Positions 20,641 to 31,953 of a stretch of DNA of 57,706 nucleotides are shown piece by piece. How positions within the stretch are numbered: position 1 is the stretch's first letter; every line of letters starts with the position of its first letter. The notes below the pieces were generated by a model. The model saw only the letters and a list, made by a program, of their open reading frames with translations, was not told the DNA's origin and searched no databases. Made by a program: the position numbers and the translations under genes. Source of the stretch: Hamiltosporidium magnivora (taxonomy: Eukaryota > Microsporidia > Dubosqiidae); assembly GCA_004325065.1 (NCBI GenBank), contig PITI01000003.1, positions 1 to 57,706 on the forward strand, given 5' to 3'.

Positions 20641-23149
20641 TTTCGCACGATTCGATCAAAATATAAATCATTGTGAGATTTATCATCTTAAAGCAAAAAG
20701 AATTTCATCAAAAACCAAAAAAATTATATTTTTGATTTTAATCACCGGTATAAAGATAGCTTCTAATCGTATTATGATGAACATTAAATTAAAATAATTT
20801 TTAGTAATTATTTTAAACATTATATCTAAAAGTGAAATTTCAAATCGAATATTTGTAAAATTAAATTGGTTTCATTTTTAATTTTGTTCTTGTATTTTGT
20901 TCCGTAAATATATCTTTCATATTTAATTTTCTCTCTTAACTTAAATTTTGAATTTTTTCGCATTTAAATGCAAATAACAATTAAATCAGGTAAATAATAT
21001 TCATTTAATTATCTAATTTATTTCGTTCTGTATGGACGATTTTTTAGTTCGGAAGTATATCTTAGAATTATATATGAGGATTATCAATGTTCCTTCTTGG
21101 CATCCACACATGTATTTGAGCCCTAGTTCTTTACTTAAGTTATAAAAAGATTTCGAGCAGCATTCTTTTGTATTAATAACCAACGAAAATTTTATATAAA
21201 CCATGTTTTCTTCTTATTTGGTTTCAAAGATATTTTGCGAAATTCTAATTCAGATAAATACGTATTTTACTTAGTAATATTTTATGAAAAATCTCTGAAT
21301 TGTTGATTCTTACCGTACAAACGCATTTTTACGCTTACAAACCGACTCATATCCTACAAATAGTACACTATCTGTTTTATTCAAACCGGAAGACTACATA
21401 TAAGAGTTGTTGATATCTTTTACATATAGGTCCAAGTTTATTAAAAATAGAAATAAATTAAATCTGAAAGTCATCATTCGATTAAAAACTATAAATTTAG
21501 ACGTTTATGGTCATATAAGTATATCCGGTAAATACCTTCTAGTATCATTACAGTCAGCTGCGATTTCAAAAATTTTTCGGCTGCGTTTTTAAAATATTAA
21601 AAACTTCTTCTATTTTTGTTGCAAACATATTTTAAATATAGTGTTTGCTTAAAAATCCTACTATAGTATTGTTTTGGACTTTCTTTGTAACAAGACATAA
21701 AAGATGATAAGATTTTGATATATAACACCAAAACAGAATTTAATACTCTCAATATAGGTAACCTATTATTTTTTTTATTTTTCTAGAATCTTGGATGAAA
21801 TAGGGAATTTGCAAGGTGCTTGTTTATCCTTGTTATTTTTGTGTTATTTACATATCTATTAGGCCGAAAACTAAATGAGATATACATAAAATATACATGC
21901 GCAAGAGTTCAGCTTCTCGCTTAATAAATATTTCTTCTTCTTTGGTGATATTGTAATCCTTGTAACAAACAACATTACATTATGAGCCTTGAGATCTTAG
22001 GCTAAAGAATTTTTGTAAGATCTTGGATAAAAGATAAACAAAGGGAATTCGGCAAAATGTGATACCTGTTGCAAATCAATCGATAATTTTCAAGTAAGTA
22101 TTTTACTTGTAAATATTTGGAAGTAATAGACGACAGCAGAGGTAACATGATACATTTCTTATTCGAAGAAAAATAGTGCGAACCGATAACGAGAGTATAT
22201 ATGCTTTTTTAACTAGATTGAATGCAATTATATTAAAATAAATATAATTTAGCTGCGATTGATCAACTATTACATAGAAGTACATTAAGTTTACTGGGCT
22301 AATTTCAAACGTAAAATACCCAGTGCGTGAGATGTTTAAAAAATAACTTTGTACTTTATGTCAGGCGACAAAGCGTCGCCATAAAGTATAGGAAAAAGAC
22401 AGAGAGACATATATGGTGTCGAATTGCAGAGTGAACAGATGCTTGAAACTCTTGCATTTCAGCAAAAGAACGAAACTGCTGGTCAAAAAATATTATCTTA
22501 GAGGTATAGAATAACTATAAATGCCATATTGCACTAATAAAAGCTTCTTGATGTAAAATATATACTTTATAAAGAATCCAGCAAAATAAATTGAGGGAGG
22601 CTTACCTGCAAAATTTTATTACTAAATAAATAAACGTAAAATTCCGTATTATTTAAAAAATACCAGAAAAATGGAGCCTTGAGTGGGCAGAGAAAGAATT
22701 TGCTGCGCTATATATTGAATTTATATTCTGTTATCCAGATAAAAATATATTACGGGGGCAAAAGCTGTGTGTCAACAATGCAAACAGTCTGGTAAAAAAA
22801 TTGTACATTTAGTCCGAAATGTTAGTGAAAATATGAAATAGCTATACCAGAAGGCATAATAGTATAGTTTGATAACCACATACTTTGTTTTAGATCATTA
22901 CGGGGTTGGGTCTATAAACAAATATAGAGCTCGATATTCTAAAAAGGTCATAAACAAGTATGCTTAAATTTTAATAAAAATCAGAAAAAAAACCGGGTTT
23001 AAGTTCGGAATTTTTAAAAAGATATGCCTATTTTAGATATGAGAAAAAAATAGCTTACATTGAAATAAGATTACTTTCTAAAATTTACTTCATATAATTC
23101 ATACTGAGATCCTTGGTGGTATAGCTCGTTCATCAATAATAAGGTCTTG
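20641..23149. other. Mixed AT-rich and transposon-like sequence, unassigned
   Basis: 22300-23150 has the less biased composition of the transposon debris elsewhere. One broken frame gives CQQCKQSGKKIVH near 22770, which could be the zinc-binding part of a retroelement integrase, but this is too short to call. 20641-22300 shows nothing I can assign. Confidence 0.3.
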
Positions 23150-23480
23150 ATTATAAGTTAAGCATACGATATTTCCTTGGGTGACGACCTGGAACGGTAT
23201 TTGGACAAATTTTTACAGAAAACTTCGAAATAAGATAAATCTTCATGAATAGAAAGTTGCACTGCTTCAATAATATATAAGAAAACGGTCGAATTGATTT
23301 CGTTTGATCGAAGGAGAGACCTCGAGGCAGACTTAAATTCGAAGATACTCGAGGAAAATGAATAAGAGTGCTTTTAATGCCTCAATAAGCACACCACTTC
23401 ATTGAAGCAACAGAATAACAGAAGGATGATGATATCATAGAAACAAAAAAACGTTGAACTCACTTCTTATTCTAAATAAG
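23150..23480 (+). repeat. Repeat family G copy
   Basis: Shares the ATATTTCCTTGGGTGA-like block with the 25980 copy and the AAACGGTCGAATTGATTTCGTTTGATCGA block with the 4280 copy (AGACGGTCGAAACAATTTCC-type). The coding trace KTVELISFDRRRDLEA is followed by stops. Confidence 0.5.
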
Positions 23481-24354
23481 GGGACCTTGTCTGAGAGACT
23501 AAAATTAATAATAAACAAAGGATCGGATAGTCAAAAGAATGTACGTTGGTAAAGATTTGGAGAAAATTTTATCTATTTCTAAAAATTCAATCTGGGATAT
23601 AAGCAAATACAGTATTATATAATATGTTTTTTTCATACTATTTTCTATTTTGCTCTGCAATTATTTTTTAAAAAATGCGTATTTTCGCTGGATTTTTAAA
23701 ATTATGATAATACAATACTTTATTATTTTTATTTATAGTAAAATAAAAATTATTACATTTTTTGCCTGTAAACATATCCATTAAAGTGTAAAAAAAATAG
23801 TTTTATCTTAGTTATGTCAATATTTTTAAATTTTATTGGATTATGAAGAAACAATAAATTATGATAAAAGTTATTTTTAACGATACAAAAACCCCTTCTA
23901 TAGTTAAAAGTTTGATCGAATAAAAACATTTTATACTCTGAGATTTTTATTCTAAATATTTCCGAATCCAAAATATTGTCAAAAAAAGCAGCTTATATTT
24001 AACCATGATCTATATTTGTAAAAAAAATTTGAAATTCGCATGTAGTAAATACGATTACATAGTTCCGTGCTAATTGCAACCATATTAATACATATTTAAA
24101 TGAAATATATACAATAATGAAAACAAAAAATCCAGATATACTTTCAAATGGATACTATAAAAATAATATATCTCAAAGCACAATAATCAAAACCAGCTTA
24201 TAAATACCATGGTACAATCATCAAAATTTATTTCGAATCGAAAAATATAATACACTTGAATAATTAGTACAAAGTAAATACTTATATATAGAAAAAACAG
24301 ATTAAAATATTAAATTAAATATAAGATTAAAAAGCCCGATATTTATTTTTTTTC

Positions 24355-25046
24355 TCAAAATTTATCCAAAATCATTTTCAAATTATCATTTAGCATACCT
24401 ATAGTACTTTCAAAGTCTTGGCAATGGTTGTCAGCAAATTTCAAAACCAAACTAAATATTATTCGACTTGCTCCGCATGCTTTCAATATATTTTCTGTCT
24501 TAACTATAAAGATATGGAAAGAATGGATATTGGATTCACTAAAAGAACCAACCACTTTCAATGAATTAATTATAAAATCACTAAATGCAAATTTCAACTT
24601 CTTTTGCTGTATCCTCTTTGATATATCTCTCACGATTTTATTAAATAAATCAATTTCTATTCTGATTCTGCTTATTCTTTGATGAATTGGAAATAATGGA
24701 GAATTCGCATCAATGAATTTAAATCCCAATCCAGGAATGAAAAAACCGCCACATTTGTTTTTTCCATTTAAAGCTTGAGTACTTGCAATATTATTCGGTA
24801 CATTTACGAAATTTTCTTCATTCAATGCAGATACGAACGATGTTTCCTCGGAATCAATCATTTCAAAATTCTCTACGCCTCTGATGGCAGTTGTTTCAAT
24901 ATTATCACTAAAATCTTGAATATCATTAATGGCTTCATTAATCATTCTTTGTAGTGATTCATTTTTTTGAGCTTCTATATTAGCTTCTTTGTTCCTTTAA
25001 TAATCTCGAAAATAAAAAATAGTGTGGCACCTAATAATTTTGACAT
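24355..25046 (-). CDS. Small protein gene, membrane-anchored N-terminus, split by an apparent frameshift
   Basis: The longest frame runs 24996-24355 and from its first ATG (24945) encodes 196 residues, but open helical coding (EANIEAQKNESLQR) continues upstream of that ATG. A different frame, 25046-24975, begins with ATG and encodes MSKLLGATLFFIFEIIKGTK, a hydrophobic anchor or leader. Its ATG has the CCC motif at 25055-25057, 9 bases upstream, as seen at the other genes here. The two frames overlap at 24996-24975 and would join with a single-base shift. I therefore take 25046 as the true start of one ~225-residue protein. The C-terminal part is helical (IHQRISRIRIEIDLFNKIV, QQKKLKFAFSDFI) with no family I recognise. 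The break could be a real mutation, a sequencing error, or recoding; no classic slippery heptamer is present. Confidence 0.5.
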
Positions 25047-25979
25047 TTCTATTAGGGCATCTTTCAATTTTTTATTATATACTTTTTAGATTTGAAAATT
25101 TCCTTTTTTGGAGGTTTTTATCAATATTAAATCTTGATATGAAGATTAATTTTTTCCACTGCTAAAAATTTAGATTGTATTTTTACAAGCAATTCATATT
25201 TTTAATAATTTTATGCAAATTTTTATCTAACAAGTTAATAAAATAATTTTATTCCATAAACAAGCTATATAAGTACAATTCGGTTTATTTTTTTTTTTTG
25301 AAAAATAACTTTAATGTTTTATTATCAAAGTGTAGTAATACAATCATAGTTATCGAGATGATGATTATATTTAAATAACTTATTAGAGGGAAATATTACA
25401 ATAGTTATAGAAAAATGGCTGCTTAAAAAGTTAAACTTTCTCTTAATATTCGAAATTCTCTTTAAAATATTTCAACGTATGTTATGGACGATTCGAGAAA
25501 AAAGAAGTTTCAATGCCATAATTATTTTTATGTATCATTTTAAAGTCTTAGTATTTTACAAATTATCTTTTAAAGCAAACATATATGGAATATGATTTAG
25601 CTAATCATTACTATAGACTTATATATCACTGGAATAAATTTTATAAATTAACGATAATTTAGTGATCTGATGTGGTAAAAATACTTAAAAAAGACTATAC
25701 CAGGCGGAATAAAGAATGCATTGGATTTTTACAATTAATCGTACTAATTTGATATGTTTATAAATTTACAAAACGAATGAGATGTCACTCAGTTCAAAAC
25801 ATTCTTAAACACTGGTATGTCGGATAAAAAGTATACCGGAATAAACATCGAATTTCAATGTTCGGCGAAACAGATTGAATATATATATTTTTGATACGAG
25901 TTAAAACAAGAAAAAACACTTTGAAATAGGGTTTCTTCTCGGTGTTCACTTTACAAGTTTAACTAAAAAATTTATAAAG
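25047..25979. other. AT-rich intergenic, nothing recognised
   Basis: No supportable coding or RNA signal. Confidence 0.4.
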
Positions 25980-26455
25980 AAGAATCGTTGAAGCGAAGGT
26001 TTTGACTAATTTTTAATGTAGCGCATAGATATTTCGTTTGGTGATATCATTAACGAGTATAGGGAACAAATAAACAAAATATACCTTAAAAGACCGCAAA
26101 TATCCATGAAACAAGCGCAATACATCAGTGCATGTTATTTTAGAAAGTCGAAAAATCTTTTTTGATTGACGAAGAGGACTTCAATTGAGATAGAATCCAG
26201 CATATAGCTGAAAGTGTGCGTCAAAATGTGTTATCAAAAAAAAGATAAATATATTATCCAACCACCTCTTTAAAACAAGCAAGAAACGAGAAAGATTGGG
26301 TGTGTCAATAAAAAAATCAGCGCACTTCATAGTTTTAACAGAAGAACTGATAGTTTATGTCAAAAAATAGTCAGATTTAGAGGCAAAAGTATGGTGGTTG
26401 AAGATGTAGAAAAATTTATAAAAGAGAAATAATTTTTTAACCCATAATTATATTA
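25980..26455 (+). repeat. Repeat family G copy
   Basis: Contains a GATATTTCG-TTGGTGA block like 23150, then a coding trace LIDEEDF and RIQHIAESVRQNV that parallels the 4280 copy, then a tail GGTGGTTGAAGATGTAGAAAA like the family-G acidic tail. Stops interrupt every frame. Confidence 0.5.
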
Positions 26456-26889
26456 AATAAATACTAAAAATAGATTGTAAAGTCAAAACTAATATCAAAG
26501 GAAATTTATTGTCACAAAACTTTTTTAAACTTATAATAGAATATAATTTTTATTTTCATAATTAATGAAAAAAAATTTAGGTTTTTTGTCATTAATTTTC
26601 TATATTTCTAAGGTAAATACATAGTTAAAGACGATACATTTTAAGTGTTTATATTATATTGTGCGGTGTAAAATCTCTATTTCTTTTTAATTGTAGGTTC
26701 TCTCATAATGATTGTTTACAAAATTGATTGATGTTTCGGTCACGACACCTCTAGAAAGATTTAATTAGTTAAATGTAGGAAATTTATAATGGTGTTTCTA
26801 ATAAAAATATAAATCTTATTATTCATCCATAGATTTTAAAACCCAATAATAGTATGAATAAGTAGAGTATGAAACCTTTAAACGTTTGA

Positions 26890-27735
26890 TTGGTTTAAAA
26901 AAGTATTTTTGCAACTAATGTTTCCAAAACTTTTCGAGTTCGGAGTACATGGCATGATTAACACCAATAAATATATTAAATACCCTTTTAATTTAATTTT
27001 GAGGAAGGATAACTGCATAAAAAACTTTCTCCTTAGCAATGAGTATGCGAGATTGATTAATGAATATCAAGTTTTGGATGTTTGGTTGAAAGATTACACT
27101 ACTATATCTTTGGGATTTTTATTTGAGTTTGTATGAGAGGAGAAGTCTACGAAATAGCAAAGCTTTTTCTACAAAGTTATTTGTAGTTTTTTATGTAATA
27201 AAACGCAGACCGTAGCCGAACATGTAGGTAATTGCCGTATAAAAGCCTGGAAACCAAGCCTTGCTACCTTGGGTTAGAAGGCTTAGTACCTGGGAGATAT
27301 AAAAGAAACCTATAGAAAGCCGGGAGAGCTAAGTAGCAGATTATACCAGTTGTTATGACATTGCAATGTCTAAGTGGTCCCCATTTAAGTCTCTAAAAAA
27401 TATCTTAACTAGAAATTTATTGAATTCAGAAAGTGTAGAGTAAGTGGAAATCCGGCATAGTCTTCGGGAGCCCGAAGGGCTTTAGCCTTTCATCTCAACC
27501 TATGCAACGGACATTTACAAACACCTGAAAACTGCCTCGCCTATTAATTAGTTTCTATACACATGGTAATGAAAGGCTTAGGAACGTAGGTATTGCAAGA
27601 GGTACCGATGGTGTGTTGGGGTAGCAGTTATTTAAGTTAAACCTAGAACCGAGTTAATGTCATGAAAACAAATATAAAACTTGAATTGTTTTAAAAAGAT
27701 GTGATACTCTTAAATAAGGAATAATTTTCTATTTA
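26890..27735 (+). pseudogene. Dead Merlin-type transposase copy, among the best preserved
   Basis: An N-terminal frame is still open for 75 codons from 26909 and includes NCIKNFLLSNEYARLINEYQ, in the position of the Merlin N-terminal zinc region. The family backbone then follows: ERRSLRNSKAFSTKLF, TVAEHVGN-type helix, an ASPIN block, and VIYVKPRTELMS where intact elements carry a FVNPxTGxHTxxIE-type motif. Frameshifts and stops from 27134 on make it inactive. The 3' boundary near TTTTAAAAAGATGTGATACT is shared with the copies ending near 48833 (minus) and 55790. Confidence 0.6.
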
Positions 27736-27829
27736 CTTATATTATTCATAAGAAGAAGTGAAATACAATACTTTACTCCTATAAAAAGAGAAACAATAAG
27801 AGAAAATGACTTGAGAAGGATTAATTTTA

Positions 27830-28290
27830 TCATATATGGGGTGAAATTTACTCTTTAATATTGGGTTCGTAAGGAAATTTGTATGTGTAGAAGGATTTAC
27901 AAGACGATGAAGCCTTTGTTACGATGAAATTTGCGTTATTAGGTTAACCAAATTCGAGAATACTGCTTAACCTATGCATAATTACTATATAAGAACATAT
28001 AAACTAGACTTTTTCACACGGGTTAGAACTTGTCTCATATAGATATACAAAGGCATGCCTATTCGGGCTAAGAATACTTCAAAGAAGTTTTGCCTGTTAA
28101 TATGACATTAAAAATGCGAGTAGACTCATAAAAAGAATCGCAATATACATTGGCAACCAGTTTATATTTGTGAAAAATGTATAATTAACCAAAAATCGAC
28201 AGGACCTGATAGATCATATGGAGATTTCAATCTGCGCAATCCTAAAAAACAACTAATATCAACGAATCACAACACCATCTATCTAATTAA
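27830..28290 (+). repeat. Heavily decayed Merlin-like fragment
   Basis: About 27950-28050 aligns with the ACCGCAGCTGAAC to GTTAGAAGGCTTAGCGCC backbone of the family (here ACTGCTTAACCTATG and GGGTTAGAACTTGTCTC). It sits directly after the 26890-27735 copy and may be a second, older insertion. Confidence 0.4.
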
Positions 28291-29325
28291 ATATGCTTCA
28301 CCAATTTTTAGATGAAAATCTTTAGATATTTAATTTAGATGAGATATCTATAGCATTTAAGAAGCATTTATCTATGTAAAATCTATATTCGTCGTTTTTT
28401 AAAAAAATTTACATAGGCCGTTTTTATAAAAAGTGTTATGATTTAAATACATATTTAAAATTTCGAAATCAATCCTATTCATAACAATATACTAATTACT
28501 TATGTGAATATTTCTAAACATTTTATTATTTGGAATGGAAAAATATCAATTTAAAAATTTTCCAACATATATATCATATCAAAAATAAACTTTATTCTTT
28601 CTACACAAAAAACCATTAATTTTATTTTTATTTTTAAGATTATTTTCAGTCGGTGTTGTAAATTGATATAGGAGGCATGCTTTTTTTCAAAAACTTATAT
28701 AGTTTTTACTTTATGTATCTCTTCAAAAAATATAATGGATGACATTCTTAGAATTATAATTGAATTATAATAACATACCACCGGTTTATTTGATAAAATT
28801 ATTTTAAAGTTGAGATAATGATATAAATAAATGTTTTCGAAGGGATATATAATTAGAAAGTATTTCAAATTGCTATGAAAACTCACCACAAGAAAAAAAA
28901 TAGTGTCCTTACCTTTTGAAAATAAAATTTTGATGAGATATTTCCATTTTTTGATAGTTATAGCAATTTTAAGCATCTCTCTTCACATAAAGTAAGAAAT
29001 TTTAAATCCTATTAATTAAAATATCATGGCTTTAATAATGATCATCGATAAATATATTCGAGGTTTAAAAAATCCAGAATTTAGGTTTAAACCATATTTT
29101 GCAGTTTTTTTTGATTTCAATATACCGGTATTTGATTTAAGCAAGCTTTGATTTGAACTCAAAAATTTGTAAAAAATCTTTTTTAGCCCCAAGTTCTAAC
29201 GTTTGTAATGAAGAAAATATATTTGATTCTTTAAAAAATGATTTGGTAATAAGATTATCCTCATCGGCGCAAAGTTCATGTAAAACATTTGCCGTCGTGT
29301 AATACGGATATATCTGCTTAAAAAA
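28291..29325. other. Intergenic with doubtful minus-strand ORFs
   Basis: A 93-codon ORF (28976-28695) and a ~65-codon ORF (29364-29137, its start supplied by the transposon inverted repeat) lie here on the minus strand. The second contains LITKSFFKESNIFSSLQTLE, which looks more protein-like than background, but no family is evident. They may be remnants of one gene broken by the IS630-type insertion. Confidence 0.3.
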
Positions 29326-30795
29326 TATAAGGTTTTCGATCAATATAATAATCCTTGCAATCAATATAATAATTTTTCGATCAATATAATAATCCTTGCA
29401 ATCAATATAATAATTATTTTTAACAAAAATAATTTAATAAATAATTTATTGGTTTAAAAATTGGCTCCCATGTGAAACTCTTTTTCAGGTAAAAATACCA
29501 ACGAAAACAAATATCGTTTTCAAATCGGTGCGACAGCAGGATTTATAGAGTATGGGAATGACATGCGTTTGGAGTGTCTTGTGAAAACATCTGGATCACA
29601 TGATGAAAATCTTCCACTAACATCATTCCAACTCTGAATTAACAAATAGTTTCTAAAAGGAATAGGGAACGCATAATTGCAAAGACATTGGAAGGTCATT
29701 CTATGTCTGCAATTGCCTCGATGCATCGAATAAATTACCAGACGGTTAATAGTATGTTAAACGATATTTAAAAACCGACCTGGTGTTTGTCGAGAAAAAA
29801 AGTGGGGATAAGCGCTCAAAGTTAGCTTTGGAATCTAAGAGAGCTTAAAAACCTATGTGGATTTGGAATGTACAAAAACCCTGCATTATTTGTCAGAAAT
29901 AGTCAAAAGTACATTTAATGTTGATGTGTCTACTAGTACAATTGACCCCGCACTAAGGGTGTTCCATTATACACTAAAGATTGTAAAATTGGTGCTTGTG
30001 TGAAGAAATTCACCTTCGACAATTATGCACAGAACAATTACGCAAATAGTTTTCCTTAGTTGGAGGTGTACGATAATGACAAAAACTTTGTCTTTTTAGA
30101 TGAAGTTGAATTTCGGTAGTAACACGCCCCACCAGAGGTCGTAATGTGAGATGTGAATTTAAAAACTTATTTGTGACGGCAGCCCGACTTAGAAATATTT
30201 CGGTAGTCGCAGCGAATAATAAATATGGTATGGAATGCCATAAGATTCATGAGAGGGTAGTAAATGGAGAGGAATTCAAATTATTCATAAATGAGATTAA
30301 TAAAAGTTGTCAAAGGTAAGGAATTTGGACTCGTGTAGTTGTAATAAACAATGCGAGAATTCATCATTATCTCGGAGTGAATGATGATGAGGAAATTGCT
30401 TCGTATCGATTAAAATACCTTTTATTACTCTCCATTTCTTAAACCAATTGAGAGCGTATTTTTAGTCTGGAAAAATAAAGTAATTCGGGGTGGTGCTCGC
30501 ACTGAGCCTTAGTTAAGAATATTAATTCGTGAAAAATTTAATGAGATCACGGTAAAACGTTGTAGTTTCTTTTATCGAAAGATGTTAGGATATTCGCAGA
30601 AAGCAAGTAGGACAAGTGATTCTTGAATAACAAAGCTTAAGTACAATTCATAATTTCATGTTTTTGAATTTTTTTTGTTTAAAATAATTATTATATTGAT
30701 TGCAAGGATTATGATTTGATTGCAAAAATTCTGATATTGATCAAAAAATTATTATATTGATTGCAGGGTTATTATTTGGATCGAAAAACACTATA
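29326..30795 (+). mobile_element. IS630/Tc1-mariner-type element with ~90-110 base inverted terminal repeats, inactive
   Basis: Left repeat 29326-29420 and right repeat 30681-30795 are inverted copies, both flanked by TA. Outer ends read TATA(A/G)-GTTTTCGATC and inner ends GCAATCAATATAATAATTATTTT (shown split here as GCAATCAATATAATAA and TTATTTT). Within each repeat the block CCTTGCAATCAATATAATAA occurs twice. Between them a broken plus-strand transposase runs from about 29640 (NRIIAKTLEGHS, MSAIASMHRINYQTV, a helix-turn-helix) to 30640, with FLDEVEF, TRPTRGRNVRCE, VVAANNKYGMECHK, VVINNARIHH and an ending like that of DDE_3 endonucleases. Stops and frameshifts abound. Confidence 0.85.
29640..30625 (+). 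pseudogene. Broken DDE transposase of the IS630/Tc1-mariner element
   Basis: Cut-and-paste transposase acting at the inverted repeats that flank it. Recognisable blocks in order: N-terminal helix-turn-helix (SMSAIASMHRINYQ), a DEVEF block expected to hold the first catalytic Asp, the central beta-sheet region (FVTAARLRNISVVAANNKYG), VVINNARIHH where intact relatives have a VxDNAxIHH motif (second Asp replaced by Asn), then SIS-TN-ERIFS for the P-x-LNPIE region and a C-terminal ILIREKFNEITVKRC helix. At least six in-frame stops and several frameshifts; not functional. Confidence 0.75.
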
Positions 30796-31953
30796 ATATC
30801 ATTTTATTTATGATTCAAAATCTTCTTTTAACATAAAATACAAATATGATATTATGTGTTTTTAAACAACCTTAAAGTACTATGGAAAAGTTACTATCTA
30901 TAAATATATAATTTTTTTACTACCGAACTAAATTGGATTTGTGTTGGTTAGGAAGATTGGTTAAGTAGAATCCAATATTTTGGATGTACTTTTATGTACT
31001 AGGTATGAAGAAATTTTATAGAATGAGTAAATAAATCAAAAGAATAACAAAAAAGCATCAACATAACGACTTTTACAGTTAAGAAACTGTATAAAATATA
31101 AATTAAAATTAATATATTTTAAAGAAATTCTATAAGACTAGAGTTTAAAAATGATAACGGTTTGTAAAAAAAAACGTTAAGTAAAAAAAAAATAAAACGA
31201 TTAAGTAAATTGAATAAAAAATATGCTTTTATATTTTCTTGATTAACATTTATTAGAATTCTGCAAAATTTTTAAATTTTTATCAGATCTTTGCAGACAG
31301 GGTAATTTACAAACTCAATGGTTCAAAATGTTGTTCCTGATTGGCTTAAAATCATCTAAATCTTTAAAATATAATTTTTAGGGTACTAAAACTACAAGTA
31401 ACCAACGACCGCTTTAAAAATTATGCAGCTTTGATACTTTTTCTATCTGTAATTATTCTTGATTCAAATCCTCTTTTTCGATGATAATTATTTTAAAGAT
31501 TATTCGAATATCAAATCAGGATTTGGTTGTATTTTAATGATATCCAGGGCTATCAACCTTTATACTTTAGTATAATGTAGAAATTGGTCTTAAGTTCTCA
31601 TATAAAAAATTATTTTCATATGAACATTGCAAATATAAGTTGAACCATTGGGCACAACTCTTATTTCGTAGCTTAAATTTGGATTTTTGTATAAAATTTA
31701 TAATCTAAAATATATCTGTTCTACTTTTTTGTATCTGGACATAATTTTTGTAGTTGTGTGTATCTCGATTTTCTTACACTTGTTTTCTGATTTTATCAAG
31801 CGGTTACATATATAAATCTTTCGGCCAAAAACCATGCCAAATTTATGTATGAAGAATCATATTTTGAAATTAGGCTACTTGATCGCGAAATCAAATACAC
31901 CTATAAACAAACTAGAAATTAAAAAATATATTAGAAAAATAAATTGTATATAT
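30796..31953. other. AT-rich intergenic, nothing recognised
   Basis: No supportable gene. This is the 3' flank of the LRR gene ending at 31954. Confidence 0.45.

Noticed and set aside
22740..22860. CQQCKQSGKK trace as a retroelement integrase zinc finger
   Set aside because: Too short, no His pair and no following DDE core visible.
28695..28976. 93-codon minus-strand ORF
   Set aside because: No recognisable domain; kept only as a note because it lies near the possibly disrupted gene at 29137.
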